57,475 nt of DNA from an uncultured Corynebacterium sp. (GCF_946221935.1 NZ_CAMIGN010000015.1:1-57475); one strand, 5' to 3'; shown: positions 44,319-53,923, counted from the first letter of the stretch. The notes: generated by a model from the letters alone, not told the origin. Program-made: numbers and translations.

Positions 44319-44452
44319 GGCTATGCACGTGTACGTATTGCCGACAAGACTTGTATATTTCGCGCTCACTTGCCGCACATTGCGATGAGGAAGCGTAAAT
44401 CTCCACGTAGTCTTCAACCACATACTTCTATCGACATGAGGAGTTTAAGCTA

Positions 44453-45799
44453 GTGCCTGAAAACCAGGATGCATACCTGAAGTTCATCAACTCGGATCTC
44501 GGCAAGAAGGTCTCCAAGCAGGTTGGCCTGCCGGTACCGACGAAGCTGCGTCGTTACAAGGAGGGCGAGCCCGCCCTGGACGGTCGCGTGCTGCTGGGTG
44601 GCTCCGGTCGCCTGGTCGGCCGTATCGAGGAGCTGCTTGCCGACGATTACACCGTCTCCACTTCTGCTGGCGACAACAAGTACGCCGGCTTGGTTTTCGA
44701 CGCCACCGGCATCACCAAGCCAGAGGATCTGCGCCAGCTGTACGACTTCTTCCACCCGCTCATGCGCCAGCTACAGCCCTGCGCACGCCTGCTGGTTATC
44801 GGCACCACCCCGGAACTGATCAACGACGTTGACGAGCGCATCGCTCAGCGTGCCCTGGAGGGCTTCACCCGCTCCGTCGGTAAGGAGCTGCTGCGCGGCG
44901 CTACCATCCAGCTGGTCTACACCGCTCCGGATGCTGCCGCCGATCTGGCTGGCCTGGAGTCCACCCTGCGCTTCGTGCTGTCTGCTAAGTCTGCCTTCGT
45001 GGATGCACAGGTTATTCGTGTTGACGCCCAGTCTGCGTCCGCCCCGGCTGATTGGAACAAGCCTTCCGAGGGCAAGATCGCTGTGGTTACCGGCGCTGCC
45101 CGTGGCATCGGCGCCACCATCGCAGAGGTGCTGGCTCGCGACGGCGCAAAGGTCATTTGCGTGGATATTCCGCAGGCTGGCGAGGGCCTCGCCGAGACCG
45201 CCAACAAGGTCGGCGGCACTGCACTGCCGCTGGACGTTACTGCGGCAGACGCTGCGGACAAGCTGAAGGAGCACGCTGAGGCTCGCCACGGCGGCCCAGT
45301 CGACATCATCGTTCACAACGCTGGTATCACCCGCGATAAGCTGCTGGCCAACATGGACGAGGGTCGCTGGGAGTCCGTTATCGCCGTGAACCTGGTTGCA
45401 CCGGTTCGCATCACCGAGAAGCTGCTGGAGAACGGTGGCCTGGCCGACAACGGTCGCGTCATCGGTGTGGCCTCCATTGCCGGTATCGCCGGTAACCGTG
45501 GTCAGACCAACTACGGTGCTACCAAGGCCGGCGTGATCGGCTTTGTCGATTCCTTCTCCGACAAGCTGGCTGACCGTGGCATCACTGTCAACGCTGTTGC
45601 TCCGGGCTTCATTGAGACTCAGATGACCGCTGCCATCCCGTTCGGCACCCGCGTCGGTGGCCGTCTGCTCTCCTCCCTGCAGCAGGGTGGCGAGACCGTG
45701 GACGTTGCCGAGACCATTGCCTACTTCGCTTCCCCGGCTTCCCAGGCTGTCACCGGCAACGTTGTCCGCGTGTGTGGCCAGGCAATGCTGGGAGCCTAA
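44453..45799 (+). CDS. fabG4: High-molecular-weight ketoacyl reductase (FabG4-like)
   Basis: 448 residues, far longer than ordinary FabG (about 250). The N-terminal flavodoxin-like half (about 1-200) and the C-terminal SDR domain with TGAARGIG (213-220), NAG and Y354-xxx-K358 match mycobacterial FabG4 (Rv0242c). It uses NADH to reduce 3-oxoacyl-CoA or -ACP. The GTG start has GAGGAG upstream. It is 44 bp from htdX and probably co-transcribed. Confidence 0.93.
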   Translation: MPENQDAYLKFINSDLGKKVSKQVGLPVPTKLRRYKEGEPALDGRVLLGGSGRLVGRIEELLADDYTVSTSAGDNKYAGLVFDATGITKPEDLRQLYDFFHPLMRQLQPCARLLVIGTTPELINDVDERIAQRALEGFTRSVGKELLRGATIQLVYTAPDAAADLAGLESTLRFVLSAKSAFVDAQVIRVDAQSASAPADWNKPSEGKIAVVTGAARGIGATIAEVLARDGAKVICVDIPQAGEGLAETANKVGGTALPLDVTAADAADKLKEHAEARHGGPVDIIVHNAGITRDKLLANMDEGRWESVIAVNLVAPVRITEKLLENGGLADNGRVIGVASIAGIAGNRGQTNYGATKAGVIGFVDSFSDKLADRGITVNAVAPGFIETQMTAAIPFGTRVGGRLLSSLQQGGETVDVAETIAYFASPASQAVTGNVVRVCGQAMLGA

Positions 45800-45843
45800 G
45801 CCGAGCCTCTTCGAGCGAGCTGTAGAGAAAGGAGCCACGACTA

Positions 45844-46773
45844 GTGGTTGACTACAAGAAGCTGGACTCCATCCCGGTTCTGATGGAGGAATACCGCAAT
45901 GCAGTCAAGGATGTTGTTCCGGGTGTGGGTAGCTCCCGCAGTGCCAAGGAGAACCCAACGACTGCGTTCAAGGTTGAGGGCGTCAAGATCAACGTGCCCG
46001 AGCTAGCGGCCTACAACGCGGCAACGGGTCTGCGTCTGCGCAACGAACTGCCGCTGACGTACCCGTACGTGCTGAGCTTCCCGATCGTCATGAAGATCCT
46101 GACGGCCAAGGACTCCCCCGTCAACGCCGTGGGGCTAGTGCACCTGACCAACCGCATCGAGCAAACCCGCGACCTGACCGTGGATGACGTCCTGGATATC
46201 CGCGTACACGCGGAGAACCTGCGCCCGCACACCAAGGGCGTGTTGCTGGATGTTGTCACCGTTGTCTCCGTCGACGGCGAGGACGTATGGAAGCAGACCA
46301 GTGGCTTCCTATCCAAGGGTGCGAAGCTGTCTAGCTCCTCGCCTTACAAGGACCAGCAGCCGACCGACGGCCGTATTCTGGAGCCGGCTGAGTTCGACGA
46401 GTACAACGCAACTCCTACCGCGAAGTACCGCGTGACCCCGGCGGATATTCAGGAGTACGCGCAGGCTTCGGGTGACAAGAACCCGATCCACGTCTCCGGC
46501 ATCGGCGCGAAGGCATTCGGCTTCCCGGCCGTCATCGCGCACGGAATGTGGTCCGCCGCCACGATGCTGCGTGGACTGGAGGGTGTGCTGCCGTCCGCCG
46601 CACGTTTCAGCGTGGAATTCGCCAAGCCCGTTACGCTGCCGACCACCGTGGCATTCTTCGCCGAGGCTGCGGGCGACAAGGCCTACCCGCGCCCCAGTGA
46701 GTGGGATCTGCAGCTGCGCAAGGCTTCCAAGTTGAAGACTCTGCACGCAGTGGGCAAGGTAGAGAAAATCTAG
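45844..46773 (+). CDS. htdX: MaoC-type hydratase/dehydratase (HtdX-like)
   Basis: 309 residues with a double hot-dog organisation. The hydratase-2 motif is D211-KNPI-H216 in ASGDKNPIHV, and the following GFPAVIAHGMWSA is typical. It hydrates or dehydrates enoyl/3-hydroxyacyl chains and follows fabG4 as in mycobacteria. The GTG start has AAAGGAG upstream. A terminator follows. Confidence 0.92.
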   Translation: MVDYKKLDSIPVLMEEYRNAVKDVVPGVGSSRSAKENPTTAFKVEGVKINVPELAAYNAATGLRLRNELPLTYPYVLSFPIVMKILTAKDSPVNAVGLVHLTNRIEQTRDLTVDDVLDIRVHAENLRPHTKGVLLDVVTVVSVDGEDVWKQTSGFLSKGAKLSSSSPYKDQQPTDGRILEPAEFDEYNATPTAKYRVTPADIQEYAQASGDKNPIHVSGIGAKAFGFPAVIAHGMWSAATMLRGLEGVLPSAARFSVEFAKPVTLPTTVAFFAEAAGDKAYPRPSEWDLQLRKASKLKTLHAVGKVEKI

Positions 46774-46853
46774 CCACCGTAAATTGAGTGGACCGAACTG
46801 GCTGGACAGCTGCCGTTTAGATAAGTTTCGGTAGAATACGCTGGTTCTAAAAG

Positions 46854-46889
46854 AGCTCGTGGTGCGTACATCGCGCCACGAGCTTTCTT
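46854..46889 (+). terminator. Terminator after fabG4-htdX
   Basis: Stem AGCTCGTGGTGCG / CGCGCCACGAGCT around TACAT, followed by TTCTTC. It separates htdX from the convergent eccD. Confidence 0.85.
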
Positions 46890-46940
46890 CTATCTATCGC
46901 CAGGGTCCTAGTAGAACGACGCCTAACTGTGGGACGACGC

Positions 46941-48446
46941 CTAACTGACCGCCCAGTAGTAGGTCAGCACACCTTGCCCGATCAGGACGATTGGGATGAA
47001 GGCAAGGGACGCCACCACGTCAATGAATGTGATGACTTTGGCCATGCGAGCCTCGGCTAGTTCGTCCGGCTGACGATTCGCGATAAAGGCTAGAACCATC
47101 ATCGAGATGACGGTGACCAGGGCGGCTGCCGCCCATGGCTGCCAACTATCAGTAGCACTGTTGAAGATCCAAGCATTCACACCAAACTGATCAGCGGAGT
47201 CCTTACCAGTCTGCGATCCGTCGCCTGAGAACCAATGCACGAAGCTGCCGGTGCTCGTGGCGAGGCCAGTGATTCCGGCGATGAGCAGAGGGCTAATGAT
47301 CCGAGCATCCGAGAAGCCATTAGTACGCAGGATCAGGATGACCGCCAGCAGGGCTGCAATGAGCCCCTGTTGCCAGTAGCTGCTTGTGTTGAGAACAAGC
47401 ACAATAAGGGCGCCCATGATTGTTGCGGCCCAGCTAATACCGCGACTAATTGCTTCAGTGCGCAGGGCGGCAGCGCGGATGGATTCGCGGCTAATGGACT
47501 CCCCTGCGTCACTGCGACGTAGCATCGCGGCAAGCCCGGTGCTACTGATAGCAAGCGTAGACGTGGTCAGCAGCATCGCGATGGGCAGCCATGCTGTCCA
47601 CGCGGCCAGCGCAAACGGACTTGCACCAAGGAAGGTTGCCAGCCCGAAGACCGCCGCAGCAACGGCGACGATCCCGGCTGCAACCGCTGTAGCTGTCGCC
47701 TGCTTCCTCAGCGCGATCCACGCTGCGATGGCCGCACAGAGCGCAGTGATGCTAATTGTCCAGGCTAGCCCTAGCGCACTGTCCACAGGCCGCAACGCGG
47801 CTGCAGAGACGATGAATCCAAAGATAGGCAGGGCCCACGCCAACTTCTGAGCCCACGGACGGGGCTTCCACAGGGCAATCCCGATTGCCACGAGGGTCAG
47901 GATGGTAGCGGTCACGAGGCTTGTGATTCGACCTGAATTCCACGCCTCCACAACGTGTCCGCCGGCGGAGGAGCCATGCCCAAAACCAAGCCCTGCGAGA
48001 CTGCTACCCCACACACCCTTGAGTGCGACGAGGCCAACCAACGTAATAGTGGCCAACATAGTTGCCAGCAGTCCATCTGTGCGAGTGGTTCCAGACCACG
48101 CAAACTGGGAGGCACCAATGGTGCTGCGCATTTCGGCCATGATGTCATCGACAAATGGTGCGTGGGCGGCTTCAGCTCGCTGCGACAGGTAGAGCTTGTG
48201 CCCGTCCAGCACCTCATAGTCTTCGAGAGTGCGCTCAGCGTTGATAATCCCCGTTTCTGGGGAGGACAGCACCCACAGGTGCGCGGTAGCTTCCACGTCT
48301 GCGGTAAATTCGGAATCTGCTACTCGTCCACGGAACAGTTCCACCACGTCATCGAGGTAGTCGATGACGGGCCTGTGTGCTGGGAGGCTGACATCCAATT
48401 GATGGTCTTGCCAAAACACACTTAATCTCACAAACATCGCAGACAT
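46941..48446 (-). CDS. eccD: Type VII secretion channel subunit EccD
   Basis: 501 residues from the ATG at 48446. An N-terminal ubiquitin-like domain (about 1-90, beginning MSAMFVRLSVFW) is followed by about 11 membrane segments (about 120-500). In ESX systems EccD lines the inner-membrane complex with EccB, EccC and EccE. It is divergent from eccC with a 118-bp gap. No strong Shine-Dalgarno is seen, so the start may be leaderless. The subunit's identity is by layout and the adjacent eccC. Confidence 0.88.
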   Translation of the reverse strand: MSAMFVRLSVFWQDHQLDVSLPAHRPVIDYLDDVVELFRGRVADSEFTADVEATAHLWVLSSPETGIINAERTLEDYEVLDGHKLYLSQRAEAAHAPFVDDIMAEMRSTIGASQFAWSGTTRTDGLLATMLATITLVGLVALKGVWGSSLAGLGFGHGSSAGGHVVEAWNSGRITSLVTATILTLVAIGIALWKPRPWAQKLAWALPIFGFIVSAAALRPVDSALGLAWTISITALCAAIAAWIALRKQATATAVAAGIVAVAAAVFGLATFLGASPFALAAWTAWLPIAMLLTTSTLAISSTGLAAMLRRSDAGESISRESIRAAALRTEAISRGISWAATIMGALIVLVLNTSSYWQQGLIAALLAVILILRTNGFSDARIISPLLIAGITGLATSTGSFVHWFSGDGSQTGKDSADQFGVNAWIFNSATDSWQPWAAAALVTVISMMVLAFIANRQPDELAEARMAKVITFIDVVASLAFIPIVLIGQGVLTYYWAVS

Positions 48447-48564
48447 AGTAATAATGATTACATGGATTGTCGTGTGGCACGTGACTGGGTGCCCTAGTAA
48501 TGCGCCTAGCGGCCGATTGTCCTGTTGATCCCCGATACGTGCGTAGAGAGTTTTTGCTGAAGTA

Positions 48565-51500
48565 ATGTCCACCAAGATTATTCACCGTCCGGCTCGCGCG
48601 AATCGAGCGATAGTGCCACAAGGGCCGTTGGAGTTGGCCCAGATTCCAACGATCCGTTCCAATGGCGCGGCGGCGAATGCGGTGACGTTCCTGCTTCCAG
48701 TTATTGGTGGCATGGGCATGGTGCTCATGATGATGTCGTCCGGCAACCCTATCCGCATGGCCATCGGCTCGGTGATGTTCGTGATGGTGATCGTCAGCGC
48801 GCTGGTGATGTTCGCGCGTTCGCGCACGGGCAAGCGCAAGGAGGCCGAAACAGCCCGCATTCGTTTCTTGGAGCACCTAAAGGAAATGGAGGCGAAGGCA
48901 AAAGACAAGGCAACTGAGCAACAAAAGGTCGCAGCAATGCGCAGCCCCGAGCCAGGCGCGCTGCAGGATGCCATTCGAAATCCCTTCCGTCTGTGGGAGC
49001 GGCGCCGTAGCGACGAAGATGTGTTGGTCACCCGCATCGGATCAGGAACGTGCCAGCTGGCGTGCGGCATCAAGGTGAAGGAGGCCACGGACCCGTTGGC
49101 CATTCCGGAGCCGATCTCCCAAGCGCACGCAGAGCGCATGCTGAAGCGCACTCAAACCGTGGAGAATACTCCCATCGCCATTCCAGCCCGTGGTGTGGTC
49201 AGTTTGGTGGGTTCTCCCCAGCTGACAACGGAGGCTCTGCGCACGATTGTCACCCAAGCGGCGGTGTTCCATGCTCCTGATGACGTGCGTTTCCACTTTG
49301 CATTGCCATTGGCTGATCATGCAGATACGGCAGATTGGGCGCTGTGGCTTCCTCACGTCTTGAGTGAGGACGAGTTTGATGGGCCTCTGGGCAAGCGCCA
49401 GGTGAGCCACGATGAAACTTCCGCCCAATCGTTGCTTCAGGAGGTGGAGCGCCGCAATGACGAGTTGAAGGAGCGCGCCCGGTACCAAATGAAGTCTCTG
49501 GAGGAGCCTTTCATTGTGGTGGTGCTGGACATGGATTCCGAGCATGGGCGCTGGCTGGAGGGCCAATTGTCTCAGGTGTTGAGCCTGGAGAAGGCCCGTA
49601 TTGCTGTGCTGGCCACGTCTCTGCGTCAACAGGACGAGCCGAGCCACGTGGACGTCCGTGTATCCATTGAGGATTCCCGCGAATTCCAGGTTCAGCTGAT
49701 TGACCGTGGTGAGGTGCGCGAACCCAAACCTGGCGAGGATGGCTTTGTAGAGCGCATGCTGTATGGAGGTTTCCGTGGCCGATTGGATGAGGTCTCCCCT
49801 GCTTTAGCGGAGTCCGTGGCGCGTTCGCTTTCACCTCTGCGCTTGGTGGAGGATGCCACGCCGGACGCTCCGCTTGAACAGACCATTGGCCTGGATGCGA
49901 TGCTGGGCATTGATGATTTTGCTACCTACGACATTGCCCACCAATGGAGTCCGGGTGGCGCGGATGAGTTCCTGAAGGTGCCTTTTGGAATCGACGCCGA
50001 GGCGCAGCCGATCTACCTAGATATCAAGGAATCGGCGAAGTCCGGAATGGGTCCACACGGCCTATGTGTGGGCGCAACCGGTTCGGGTAAGTCTGAGGTG
50101 CTGCGCACCATCGTCTTGGCTCAGGTGATCAACCATCATCCCGATCAGCTGTCGCTGGTTTTGGTGGACTTTAAGGGTGGCGCGACGTTTGCCGGCTTGG
50201 AGCCACTTCCCCACACGGCTGCGGTGGTGGATAACTTGGCGGACGAAGCGGGCTTGGTGGATCGCCTGCATGATTCGATTTTGGGCGAGATTCAGCGCCG
50301 CCAGCATGTTCTGCAAAAGGCTGGCAACTTGGCCAATGTTGCAGAGTACAACGCCATTCGACAAAAGCAGATCGACCAGGATGGCTCGACCTCCATGGAT
50401 CCTCTGCCTGTCCTGTTTGTGGTGATTGATGAGTTTGGTGAGCTTCTGGCAGCCAAGCCGGAGTTTATCGAATTGTTTGTGCAGATCGGGCGCATCGGCC
50501 GTTCCATTGGCGTGCACCTTCTCTTGGCTTCTCAGCGTTTGGAGGAAGGCCGCCTGCGCGGCTTGGAATCTTACCTGTCTTACCGCATTGGCCTGCGTAC
50601 GTTTTCCGCATCCGAATCCCGCACGGCCATTGGTTCCACGGCAGCCCACGAGCTCCCCCCTATTCCTGGTTCGGGCTATTTGAAGGTGGATCCGGATATC
50701 TTTGACCGCTTTAAGGCCGCTTATGTGTCGGGACCGTACACGTCCTCCGCATCCCAGGAGGAGCGCGAGCTTCCACCTGTTCCGATGCCTCTGGAGCTAG
50801 AGAACACGACGGAAAGCTGGCTGCAGCAGCGTGTTGAGGCACACCAGCTTTCGCTGGCTACGAATGCCAAGAAGTCGGCGAATATCCAACCGGCGGTAGA
50901 GCCAACTACGACGTTGGAGCTGGTTGTGTCCCGCTTGATCCCCGCTGCGGAACCTACCCGGCAGATTTGGCTTCCTCCGGTTCCCGACAGGATCGATCTT
51001 GGCTCGGCGTTGGGCCAGGTAGAGCTCACATCTGACCGTGGCATGCGTGCTCAGCGCACCGGTCAATTGCAGATTCTACTGGGGCTAAAGGATAAGCCTT
51101 TGGAGCAGTGGCAGGGTCCGCTTGTTGTCGATTTGGCGGGTTCGCAGGGCAACGTCGCAATCATGGGTGCTCCCCAATCTGGCAAGACGACAACGGTGAA
51201 GTCTCTGGTTCTGGCCACGGCTCTGACGCACACTCCTGCGGAAGTGTCCATGTACATCGCGGACTTGAACGGTTCGGCCTTCACCGGGTTTGCGGAGCTT
51301 CCCCATGTTGGTGATGTGGCAACGCGTTTCGATGAGGATAAGCTGCGCCGCATGTTTTCTGAGATGCTGCAGTTCCTCGCGGACCGTGAGCGCATCTTTG
51401 CAGAGCATCGTTTGTCCAGCGTGGAAGATATGCGCCGCGCTCATGCGGCGGGCCGTCTTCCGGAGCTACCCAGCGCTGATGTCTTCCTCATTATCGATGG

Positions 51501-52620
51501 CTGGGCCACTCTTCGTCATGACTTTGAGGATCTGGCAGAGCAGGCTCAGAACCTGGCTGCCCGCGGTCTGGGTTATGGCGTACATGTGGTGTTTGCAACG
51601 GGACGCTGGGCAGATTTCCGACTGCAGCTGCAGGCTGTTATTGGCACAAAGCTGGAACATCGCCTGAATGACCCTCTGGATTCCTCGATCGGGAAAAAGC
51701 CGCAAGAGCAGTTGGCAGGTCAGCCGACGGGTCGCATCCTGTCGGCAGACAAGCTGTTTTCCCATGTGGCAAGCCCTGTGCTGGACCAGCCGGATGTGGT
51801 TCGGGAGCAGTCCACGCAGGCGTTGATTTCCGCGATTGCTCAAGCAAGCCCATTTAAGAATGCGCCTGCGGTACGCATGTTGCCGGAGAAGGTCATGCTG
51901 CAGGAGCTGATCGAGGCCAGCGGCGGTCAGCCTGCTGTGGTGGCATTGGCGGAATCAACGTTGCAACCTGTGCGCTTCGATTTGGATGGTGCTCAGCGTC
52001 ATTTGTTCATTGTGGGTGAGCATGCGTCAGGAAAAACGACGGCGCTTCGCGCGTTGATGTCGGAGGCAATTCGTGGCAAGCAACCGGGCCAAGTGATGTT
52101 TGGTATTTTCGACGCCCGCCGTACCTTGCTTGGCGAGTGTCCTGAGGAGTTCCTGGGTGAGTACGCTGGCACAAAGTCCGCGGCGGAGCTGTTGGCGAAA
52201 GGTATCGCCAAGGAGTTGGAGAGGCGGTTGCCCCCTGCGGATGTAACGCAGGAGCAATTGCGCAATCGATCGTGGTGGCAAGGCCCCGAAATCTACATTG
52301 TCGTGGATGATTTCGAGCAGTTCGAGGGAACCAATAACCCGCTCCGACCACTGGTTCCCTTCCTGTCCCATGGCGCAGATATTGGTCTACACGTGTGGAT
52401 TGCGCGCCGCGCGGCTGGTGTGTCGAGAGCCACGTATGACACGTTCGCGCAAGGCATCCGGGACAACGGTGCAAATGGTTTGCTGCTCAGCGGAGAAAAG
52501 CAAGAAGGCGCTGTATGGCCGAAGGTGTACCTGCAGCAGCTACCAACTGGCCGTGCTCAGTGGGTGCGTGGCCCGGGCCGTGTGGAGTTGGTTCAGCTTG
52601 GTTTCCGCTCCCCCAATTAG
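48565..52620 (+). CDS. eccC: Type VII secretion ATPase EccC
   Basis: The FtsK/SpoIIIE-type motor of an ESX system, 1351 residues in one chain (EccCa and EccCb fused). Two membrane segments (about 36-56 and 60-83) precede three ATPase domains. D1 has Walker A GATGSGKSE (503) and a normal Walker B ending D622-E623. D2 has GAPQSGKTT (868) but LIIDGW lacks the Walker B glutamate. D3 has GEHASGKTT (1151) with VVDDFEQF. D1 is the expected active motor, while D2 and D3 bind substrates or regulate. Start ATG 48565 has only a weak ribosome-binding site. Confidence 0.95.
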   Translation: MSTKIIHRPARANRAIVPQGPLELAQIPTIRSNGAAANAVTFLLPVIGGMGMVLMMMSSGNPIRMAIGSVMFVMVIVSALVMFARSRTGKRKEAETARIRFLEHLKEMEAKAKDKATEQQKVAAMRSPEPGALQDAIRNPFRLWERRRSDEDVLVTRIGSGTCQLACGIKVKEATDPLAIPEPISQAHAERMLKRTQTVENTPIAIPARGVVSLVGSPQLTTEALRTIVTQAAVFHAPDDVRFHFALPLADHADTADWALWLPHVLSEDEFDGPLGKRQVSHDETSAQSLLQEVERRNDELKERARYQMKSLEEPFIVVVLDMDSEHGRWLEGQLSQVLSLEKARIAVLATSLRQQDEPSHVDVRVSIEDSREFQVQLIDRGEVREPKPGEDGFVERMLYGGFRGRLDEVSPALAESVARSLSPLRLVEDATPDAPLEQTIGLDAMLGIDDFATYDIAHQWSPGGADEFLKVPFGIDAEAQPIYLDIKESAKSGMGPHGLCVGATGSGKSEVLRTIVLAQVINHHPDQLSLVLVDFKGGATFAGLEPLPHTAAVVDNLADEAGLVDRLHDSILGEIQRRQHVLQKAGNLANVAEYNAIRQKQIDQDGSTSMDPLPVLFVVIDEFGELLAAKPEFIELFVQIGRIGRSIGVHLLLASQRLEEGRLRGLESYLSYRIGLRTFSASESRTAIGSTAAHELPPIPGSGYLKVDPDIFDRFKAAYVSGPYTSSASQEERELPPVPMPLELENTTESWLQQRVEAHQLSLATNAKKSANIQPAVEPTTTLELVVSRLIPAAEPTRQIWLPPVPDRIDLGSALGQVELTSDRGMRAQRTGQLQILLGLKDKPLEQWQGPLVVDLAGSQGNVAIMGAPQSGKTTTVKSLVLATALTHTPAEVSMYIADLNGSAFTGFAELPHVGDVATRFDEDKLRRMFSEMLQFLADRERIFAEHRLSSVEDMRRAHAAGRLPELPSADVFLIIDGWATLRHDFEDLAEQAQNLAARGLGYGVHVVFATGRWADFRLQLQAVIGTKLEHRLNDPLDSSIGKKPQEQLAGQPTGRILSADKLFSHVASPVLDQPDVVREQSTQALISAIAQASPFKNAPAVRMLPEKVMLQELIEASGGQPAVVALAESTLQPVRFDLDGAQRHLFIVGEHASGKTTALRALMSEAIRGKQPGQVMFGIFDARRTLLGECPEEFLGEYAGTKSAAELLAKGIAKELERRLPPADVTQEQLRNRSWWQGPEIYIVVDDFEQFEGTNNPLRPLVPFLSHGADIGLHVWIARRAAGVSRATYDTFAQGIRDNGANGLLLSGEKQEGAVWPKVYLQQLPTGRAQWVRGPGRVELVQLGFRSPN

Positions 52621-52639
52621 AGGGCACTATAGGTAAACC

Positions 52640-52658
52640 TAAGGTGAACTGCACCTTA
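52640..52658. promoter_or_regulatory. DtxR/IdeR-like operator upstream of the WXG100 gene set
   Basis: TAAGGT-7-ACCTTA is a 19-bp dyad with the outer half-sites and spacing of the corynebacterial iron box (TWAGGT...ACCTWA). The central bases do not match. An overlapping TAGGTAAACCTA (52630-52641) is partly similar. It lies 20 bp past the eccC stop and 240 bp before the next gene. It could equally be a weak terminator stem for eccC. Confidence 0.5.
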
Positions 52659-52897
52659 CACGCGCCTCATTTTTGCATAAGAGTCCACTCCCCAGTTAAC
52701 CCAGAATCTTATCTATACATACCCAAACCATGCTTCCATACCTGCAGATTTCCTATCGCTCAGGATTTTCTAATTTAAGATCCCATCTTTCCCTTTAATT
52801 GAAATTTGTAATGCAATCTCGAGGCTCAACTGGCATCCTCGAAGAGGTATTCAAAGTTGATGGTGCGATTGAGTGAATTCATAAGGAGAAAGGCTTT
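52659..52897. other. AT-rich intergenic stretch before the ESX substrate genes
   Basis: No gene is seen. The stretch is richer in A+T than its surroundings and probably holds the promoter of the 52898 gene; I cannot place -35/-10 elements with confidence. AAGGAG precedes the next ATG. Confidence 0.5.
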
Positions 52898-53599
52898 ATG
52901 GCCAGTTCGGTCACCTCGCCTGTGCGGTTCCACCCGGATGCCCCACGTCCACGGTTCCTATGGCAAGCCTCCCTACCCACCAACTGGGTCCGTATCGATA
53001 CTCACCCTGAAGCGTCACCACACCGTTTGTCCCAGATCGCGGAGAATTACATTCCTGGCCACCGCTTGAAGCGAGCCGAACAGAAGCTAGTGCTTCAGCA
53101 GCTCGAGCAGCTGGTTAAAGCCGCCCGCGACGGAAGCATTCTTCTAACCCTGATCCTCCCCGGCCTCTCGGAAGATGGACAGGCAACGTCGGCCACACTG
53201 TTGTTGCGCTGGTACGACAGCTCCCCTGAGTTTGCTAGCCTGCGCACCGTGGAGCAGGCATTTTCTAAGAAGGACGCGACCACACAGCAGTGCACATCCC
53301 CCAAGGGAACGGCCTATCTGTACTCATCCAACACCACTCAGTCCGGTCCAATATCTCAGCGGCGCACGACATTCCACCACCAGGCGTTTCTCCCCATTCC
53401 CTCCACCACATGGACGTTGGTCATTTCTGGATCAGCTCCAGATGAGGAGACTGGTGAGTTGCTGGGCAACATCGTGAAGCGTGTGGCCAACAGTGTTCAG
53501 GCACATCCAGAGACGTTGGGTGAGACATTTGAAGGTTTGGATCTACTCGATTCGAACTTCATCGCTGGTAGCCAGGAAGCTTTGCAGAAACAGGAGTAA
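52898..53599 (+). CDS. ESX-linked protein of unknown function
   Basis: 233 residues, not recognised with confidence. It has no signal peptide and no membrane segment. The beginning (about 12-45) is Pro-rich with FLWQASLPTNWVRID. A helical stretch (about 55-85) and a beta-rich, Thr-rich middle (about 88-185) follow. The arrangement resembles small proteins encoded beside actinobacterial ESX genes, possibly chaperones or assembly factors, but this is inference. AAGGAG precedes the ATG. It ends 3 bp before the first WXG100-like gene, so the two are co-translated. Confidence 0.7.
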   Translation: MASSVTSPVRFHPDAPRPRFLWQASLPTNWVRIDTHPEASPHRLSQIAENYIPGHRLKRAEQKLVLQQLEQLVKAARDGSILLTLILPGLSEDGQATSATLLLRWYDSSPEFASLRTVEQAFSKKDATTQQCTSPKGTAYLYSSNTTQSGPISQRRTTFHHQAFLPIPSTTWTLVISGSAPDEETGELLGNIVKRVANSVQAHPETLGETFEGLDLLDSNFIAGSQEALQKQE

Positions 53600-53602
53600 G
53601 GC

Positions 53603-53920
53603 ATGTCAGATTACATTCAAGTACCGCTGCAATCTCTGCGTGATATTGCAAACAATCTCGCCGGCATGAAGGCCGATCTGGAAGGCGATAAGACAGGCGC
53701 CGACTTTCTGTCCGGTGTGGATTCCATCCACGGCCACAAGATCCAGCAGGCGGTGGCCGAATACTTCGGCGAGTGGGATGGTCCACGCAACCGTCTTCTG
53801 GAAAACGTCGGGAAGCTGGGAGATGTGTCGGGCAAGATCGCTGACGTCACTCAGCAATACGATGACGAATCCGCAAAAGGTTTCAACCAGTTTGCCGCCA
53901 AGCTCAGGGGAAAGGAATAG
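53603..53920 (+). CDS. WXG100-like Esx protein (first, divergent)
   Basis: 105 residues, helical, with W58-D-G60 in the middle and no signal peptide. It is less typical than the following three. It is followed after 3 bp by another Esx gene, so the two may form a pair. No clear YxxxD/E motif lies in the tail. Confidence 0.72.
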   Translation: MSDYIQVPLQSLRDIANNLAGMKADLEGDKTGADFLSGVDSIHGHKIQQAVAEYFGEWDGPRNRLLENVGKLGDVSGKIADVTQQYDDESAKGFNQFAAKLRGKE

Positions 53921-53923
53921 CAC

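Noticed and set aside
44771..45838. Minus-strand open frame opposite fabG4 (355 codons)
   Set aside because: Shadow of fabG4 produced by its codon bias.
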